DNA of 8,066 nucleotides, from the NCBI GenBank assembly GCA_965656195.1, contig CBFHJL010000115.1:1-8066 (forward strand), read 5' to 3'. The notes under the pieces are model-generated. The model was not told the DNA's origin, made no database searches, and saw only the letters and a list, made by a program, of their open reading frames with translations. Each line of letters starts with the position of its first letter. The first letter of the stretch is position 1. This DNA comes from Brumimicrobium sp965656195. GTDB lineage: Bacteria; Bacteroidota; Bacteroidia; Flavobacteriales_D; Crocinitomicaceae. Below, piece after piece: positions 6,164 to 8,066 of this stretch. The position numbers and the translations under genes were made by a program.

Positions 6164-7018
6164 ATGGCGCTACTATATTTAAATAATAACGGAGAAGTTC
6201 TTAAAAATAAAGGTGCTACACTAGCTGCTGCGAATCGTGCTCACTTATACGGTGATGGACTATTTGAAAGTATTAGGATTGTAAATGGTCAGCCTGTAAA
6301 TTTAGAGGCGCATATATTAAGAATGCTCGAAGGTGCTATAGCACTGAAAATGAGGACGCCTTCATTTTTCTCAACGAATTTCTTCGAAGAAAAGATAAAA
6401 GAATTATTAAAAGCTTCAATGATAGATAGTGGTGGACGTGTTCGAATTTCTCTGGATCGTTTGTCAGGAGGTACGTATAGGCCAGAATCAAATGAAGTAA
6501 GCTATTTTATAGAAGTATATCCTTTGGAGGATAATCAATATAAATTGAATACGAGAGGTTGGGAGGTAGATTTGTATACTTCGATTCGCAAACAGAAAAA
6601 TAAACTATCGAATTATAAGACAAAGAACGGTTTACTCTATGTGATGTCCTCGATAGAAGCTCAAGAAAAAGACCTTGATGACCTTTTAATTACTGATCAA
6701 AAAGGTTCAATACTGGAAGGTTCGTCAAGTAATTTATTTGTAGTCAGTAATGGAGTTCTCTATACACCAGGACTTGATGAAGGCTGTCTTGGTGGTGTTA
6801 TGAGAATGACGCTCATAAATATCGCTTTGGAGAATGGAATAAAGGTATATGAATCGTCAATTATGCCACAAAACCTTCTAGCTGCAAATGAGGTTTTCCT
6901 AACGAATGCTATTAAAGGTATAATTTGGGTGTCTGGTTATCGCTCTAAGCGCTACGAAAACGAAATGTCCAAACGTTTGTTAACTTTACTAAATGAGTAT
7001 TTTTCATCACAAACGTAA
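6164..7018 (+). CDS. PLP-dependent class IV aminotransferase, PabC-like (aminodeoxychorismate lyase candidate)
   Basis: A 284-residue fold-type IV PLP enzyme, the family holding branched-chain aminotransferase (IlvE), D-amino acid transaminase and 4-amino-4-deoxychorismate lyase (PabC). YGDGLFESIRIVNGQ (29-43) is the family N-terminal motif, R53 (HILRM) fits the conserved helix, K152 in NYKTKNGLL (150-158) is the expected Schiff-base lysine, and LEGSSSNLF (184-192) is the cofactor-binding motif with E185. GCLGGVMR (207-214) corresponds to the phosphate-binding turn (G-[IVL]-[TL]-R type). Length and the GDGLFE form suggest PabC, which releases pyruvate from aminodeoxychorismate to give p-aminobenzoate for folate, but a small aminotransferase cannot be excluded from sequence alone, and no pabA/pabB is in the window. 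It lies two bases after the rhomboid gene and five before the FMN reductase gene, so the three should be one transcript. Confidence 0.88.
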   Translation: MALLYLNNNGEVLKNKGATLAAANRAHLYGDGLFESIRIVNGQPVNLEAHILRMLEGAIALKMRTPSFFSTNFFEEKIKELLKASMIDSGGRVRISLDRLSGGTYRPESNEVSYFIEVYPLEDNQYKLNTRGWEVDLYTSIRKQKNKLSNYKTKNGLLYVMSSIEAQEKDLDDLLITDQKGSILEGSSSNLFVVSNGVLYTPGLDEGCLGGVMRMTLINIALENGIKVYESSIMPQNLLAANEVFLTNAIKGIIWVSGYRSKRYENEMSKRLLTLLNEYFSSQT

Positions 7019-7023
7019 ATCAA

Positions 7024-7560
7024 ATGAAAATTATAGGATTCGCAGGTAGTACAAGTTCCAATTCAATCAATAAGAAATTAGTAAACTATACCCTTAATTG
7101 TATTGAGAGTGATTCTTATGAAAAGGAGTTGATTGATTTGAATGATTATAAGTGCCCCATCTTTAATGTAGATGAGGAGGAGAATGGATATCCCGAAAAT
7201 GCTAAAATGTTCATAGAAAAGCTCAGTCAGGCTGACGGCTTTGTTGTTTCTATGGCCGAACATAATGGTTCTTATGCTGCTGAAGTAAAGAACTTGTTAG
7301 ACTGGTGCTCTCGAATTCAATTAGGTTTTTTTAAAAATAAGCCAATGTTTCTGATGTCAACATCACCTGGAGGCTACGGTGGTGGTAATGTACTGGAGGC
7401 TGCGAAAAAGCAATTTCCAAAGTTTCAAGCAAATATAATTGAGTCTTACAAGCTGCCTTTTTTTAATGATAATTTTGATGCTAAAAGTGGAATAACAAAC
7501 AATGAATTAAGAGAATCTCATATGAGTGTATTACAGTCTTTCTTTTCCAATTTTGAGTAA
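7024..7560 (+). CDS. NADPH-dependent FMN reductase family flavoprotein
   Basis: A 178-residue flavodoxin-like protein of the NADPH-dependent FMN reductase family (relatives include SsuE, ChrR/YieF and azoreductases). The first strand and FMN phosphate loop are IIGFAGSTSSNSINKKL (3-19), where many relatives have an arginine that is replaced here by serine or asparagine. AEHNGSYAAEVKNLLDW (78-94) corresponds to the family motif usually written P-x-Y-N-x-S-x-P-x-x-L-K-N-x-x-D-W, and STSPGGYGGGNVL (112-124) is the third flavin-contacting loop. It probably reduces quinones or other electron acceptors in the cytosol with a bound FMN; the substrate cannot be read from sequence. It is the last gene of the run that starts with the rhomboid gene, five bases after the previous stop, with a strong terminator 50 bases downstream. 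Confidence 0.92.
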   Translation: MKIIGFAGSTSSNSINKKLVNYTLNCIESDSYEKELIDLNDYKCPIFNVDEEENGYPENAKMFIEKLSQADGFVVSMAEHNGSYAAEVKNLLDWCSRIQLGFFKNKPMFLMSTSPGGYGGGNVLEAAKKQFPKFQANIIESYKLPFFNDNFDAKSGITNNELRESHMSVLQSFFSNFE

Positions 7561-7610
7561 TCGGACTTTATAAGAATTAATTATTCACATAGATAAATTA
7601 GTTATTTTTG

Positions 7611-7642
7611 AAAATACCCCCTGTTTTGCTGGGGGTGTTTTT
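7611..7642 (+). terminator. Rho-independent terminator after the FMN reductase gene
   Basis: CCCCC (7617-7621) pairs with GGGGG (7631-7635) around a 9-base loop. The stem is extended outward by A-T pairs and one T-G pair (AAAATA at 7611-7616 against TGTTTT at 7636-7641), and five T residues end the structure at 7642. The flanking A and T tracts could make it work in both directions. It closes the rhomboid operon. Confidence 0.88.
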
Positions 7643-7697
7643 GTTTATAATCGATTTTTTATGGTTTTTACCTAAAAGAATACAGGGTTGTTGATAA

Positions 7698-7713
7698 AAA
7701 AAGATGTCTTTTT
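7698..7713. promoter_or_regulatory. Candidate operator: palindrome AAAAAGA-TG-TCTTTTT
   Basis: A perfect 7-bp inverted repeat with a two-base centre lies upstream of the glutamine synthetase gene and covers part of the proposed -33 TTG (7712-7714). Its position would suit a repressor or activator site for nitrogen-responsive control. The loop is too short for an RNA hairpin of the same length, which favours a DNA site. The half-sites are A/T-rich, so chance occurrence is possible. Confidence 0.35.
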
Positions 7714-7745
7714 GTGAGGACACCCTCTAATTTTATCTAATTTTG
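7712..7745 (+). promoter_or_regulatory. glnN: Bacteroidota-type promoter of the glutamine synthetase gene
   Basis: TTG (7712-7714), a 23-base spacer and TAATTTTG (7738-7745) fit the TTG-N17-23-TAnnTTTG promoter form described for Flavobacterium and relatives, at the long end of the spacer range. Transcription would start about 7752, giving a leader of about 15 bases before the ATG at 7767. It lies between a strong upstream terminator and the gene, where a promoter is required. Confidence 0.6.
7726..7745 (+). repeat. Tandem decamer TCTAATTTTA / TCTAATTTTG
   Basis: Two adjacent ten-base units, 7726-7735 and 7736-7745, differ only at the last base. Each contains a TAATTTT core, and only the second has the terminal G that completes the TAnnTTTG promoter element, so the first may be a decayed or alternative -7 element one helical turn upstream. 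Confidence 0.7.
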
Positions 7746-7766
7746 CTGAAACTTTAAAAAATAGTC

Positions 7767-8066
7767 ATGTCAAGCATTCGTAAGCAAGCGTATCAAGATG
7801 TACTTCACAGAAGTCCTAAACAAGTAGAGTCCAACGAAAAGATTTCGAAATCATTCGGAGAAAATGTTTTTCACTTGGAGGTAATGAGGGAATATCTTCC
7901 CGATGAAGCATATTCTTCAATTAAAGCAGCAATAGCAAATGGAACTAGAATAGAGCGAAGAATAGCAGATCAAGTTGCTTCTGCAATGAAAGATTGGGCT
8001 TTAGATAAAGGTGCGACACATTATACACACTGGTTTCAGCCATTGACAGGGTCTACAGCTGAAAAG
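7767..8066 (+). CDS. glnN: Glutamine synthetase type III, N-terminal part (truncated by window edge)
   Basis: The frame opens with ATG at 7767 and continues for 100 codons to the window edge without a stop; full-length type III enzymes are about 700-730 residues, so roughly one seventh is seen. The diagnostic segment is MKDWALDKGATHYTHWFQPL (74-93) followed by TGSTAEK (94-100), which is characteristic of the GSIII family of Bacteroidota and some other bacteria and absent from types I and II at this position. EYLPDEAY (42-49) also matches the family's N-terminal region. The enzyme makes glutamine from glutamate, ammonia and ATP in the cytosol and is the main route of ammonia assimilation in many Bacteroidota. 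It has its own promoter region (7698-7745) and is separated from the rhomboid operon by a terminator. Catalytic residues lie beyond the window. Confidence 0.95.
   Translation, partial: MSSIRKQAYQDVLHRSPKQVESNEKISKSFGENVFHLEVMREYLPDEAYSSIKAAIANGTRIERRIADQVASAMKDWALDKGATHYTHWFQPLTGSTAEK

Noticed and set aside
7078..7263. Minus-strand ORF of 61 residues inside the FMN reductase gene
   Set aside because: Shadow of a well-supported flavoprotein frame.
7603..7610. TATTTTTG, a match to the TAnnTTTG promoter element
   Set aside because: It lies directly before the strong terminator hairpin at 7611 and has no TTG 17-23 bases upstream, so any transcript would end at once.
1..8066. Possibility of a defence island, mobile element or novel multi-gene system
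   Set aside because: No integrase, transposase, long repeats, toxin-antitoxin signature, nuclease, or composition shift was seen; almost every gene belongs to a familiar chromosomal family.

Overview
The window looks like a piece of a Bacteroidota chromosome, most likely a Cytophagales-type marine or environmental bacterium. The evidence is AT-rich coding DNA, A-rich leaders with no strong Shine-Dalgarno sites, a TTG-N23-TAATTTTG promoter of the Bacteroidota type, a Bacteroidota-style ECF sigma factor, a lipoprotein-anchored YcbB-like L,D-transpeptidase and a type III glutamine synthetase. The lineage is inferred from protein style and memory, not from a database search. No phage, insertion sequence, integrase, CRISPR array, tRNA or rRNA is visible. 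The region reads as ordinary core or housekeeping chromosome, and I do not see a convincing undescribed system.

Layout. (1) 1-549, minus: an ECF-type sigma factor running off the left edge. (2) 550-715: a divergent intergenic region with TTACA/TGTAA half-sites. (3) 716-1444, plus: a 60-residue uncharacterised protein, then a Dps mini-ferritin, closed by a hairpin terminator at 1461-1493. (4) 1508-3203, plus: two tightly linked but different SDR enzymes, an atypical YhfK-like NAD(P)-binding protein and an extended dihydroflavonol-reductase-like oxidoreductase. (5) 3204-5462, minus: an L,D-transpeptidase lipoprotein followed by ribulose-phosphate 3-epimerase, converging on the SDR pair with no bases between the stop codons. 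(6) 5532-7560, plus: a compact three-gene run of rhomboid protease, class IV aminotransferase (PabC-like) and NADPH-dependent FMN reductase, separated by 2 and 5 bases and closed by a strong terminator at 7611-7642. (7) 7698-7745: a promoter region with a perfect palindrome and a tandem decamer, driving a type III glutamine synthetase that runs off the right edge.

Functionally the genes are a mixture: stress and iron storage (Dps), redox enzymes, pentose phosphate pathway (Rpe), cell wall cross-linking (L,D-transpeptidase), membrane proteolysis (rhomboid), a PLP enzyme possibly for folate synthesis, and nitrogen assimilation (glutamine synthetase). The most useful second-look items are regulatory: the glutamine synthetase promoter architecture, the terminator-like hairpin embedded in the 3' end of rpe, and the hairpin immediately upstream of the first SDR gene.
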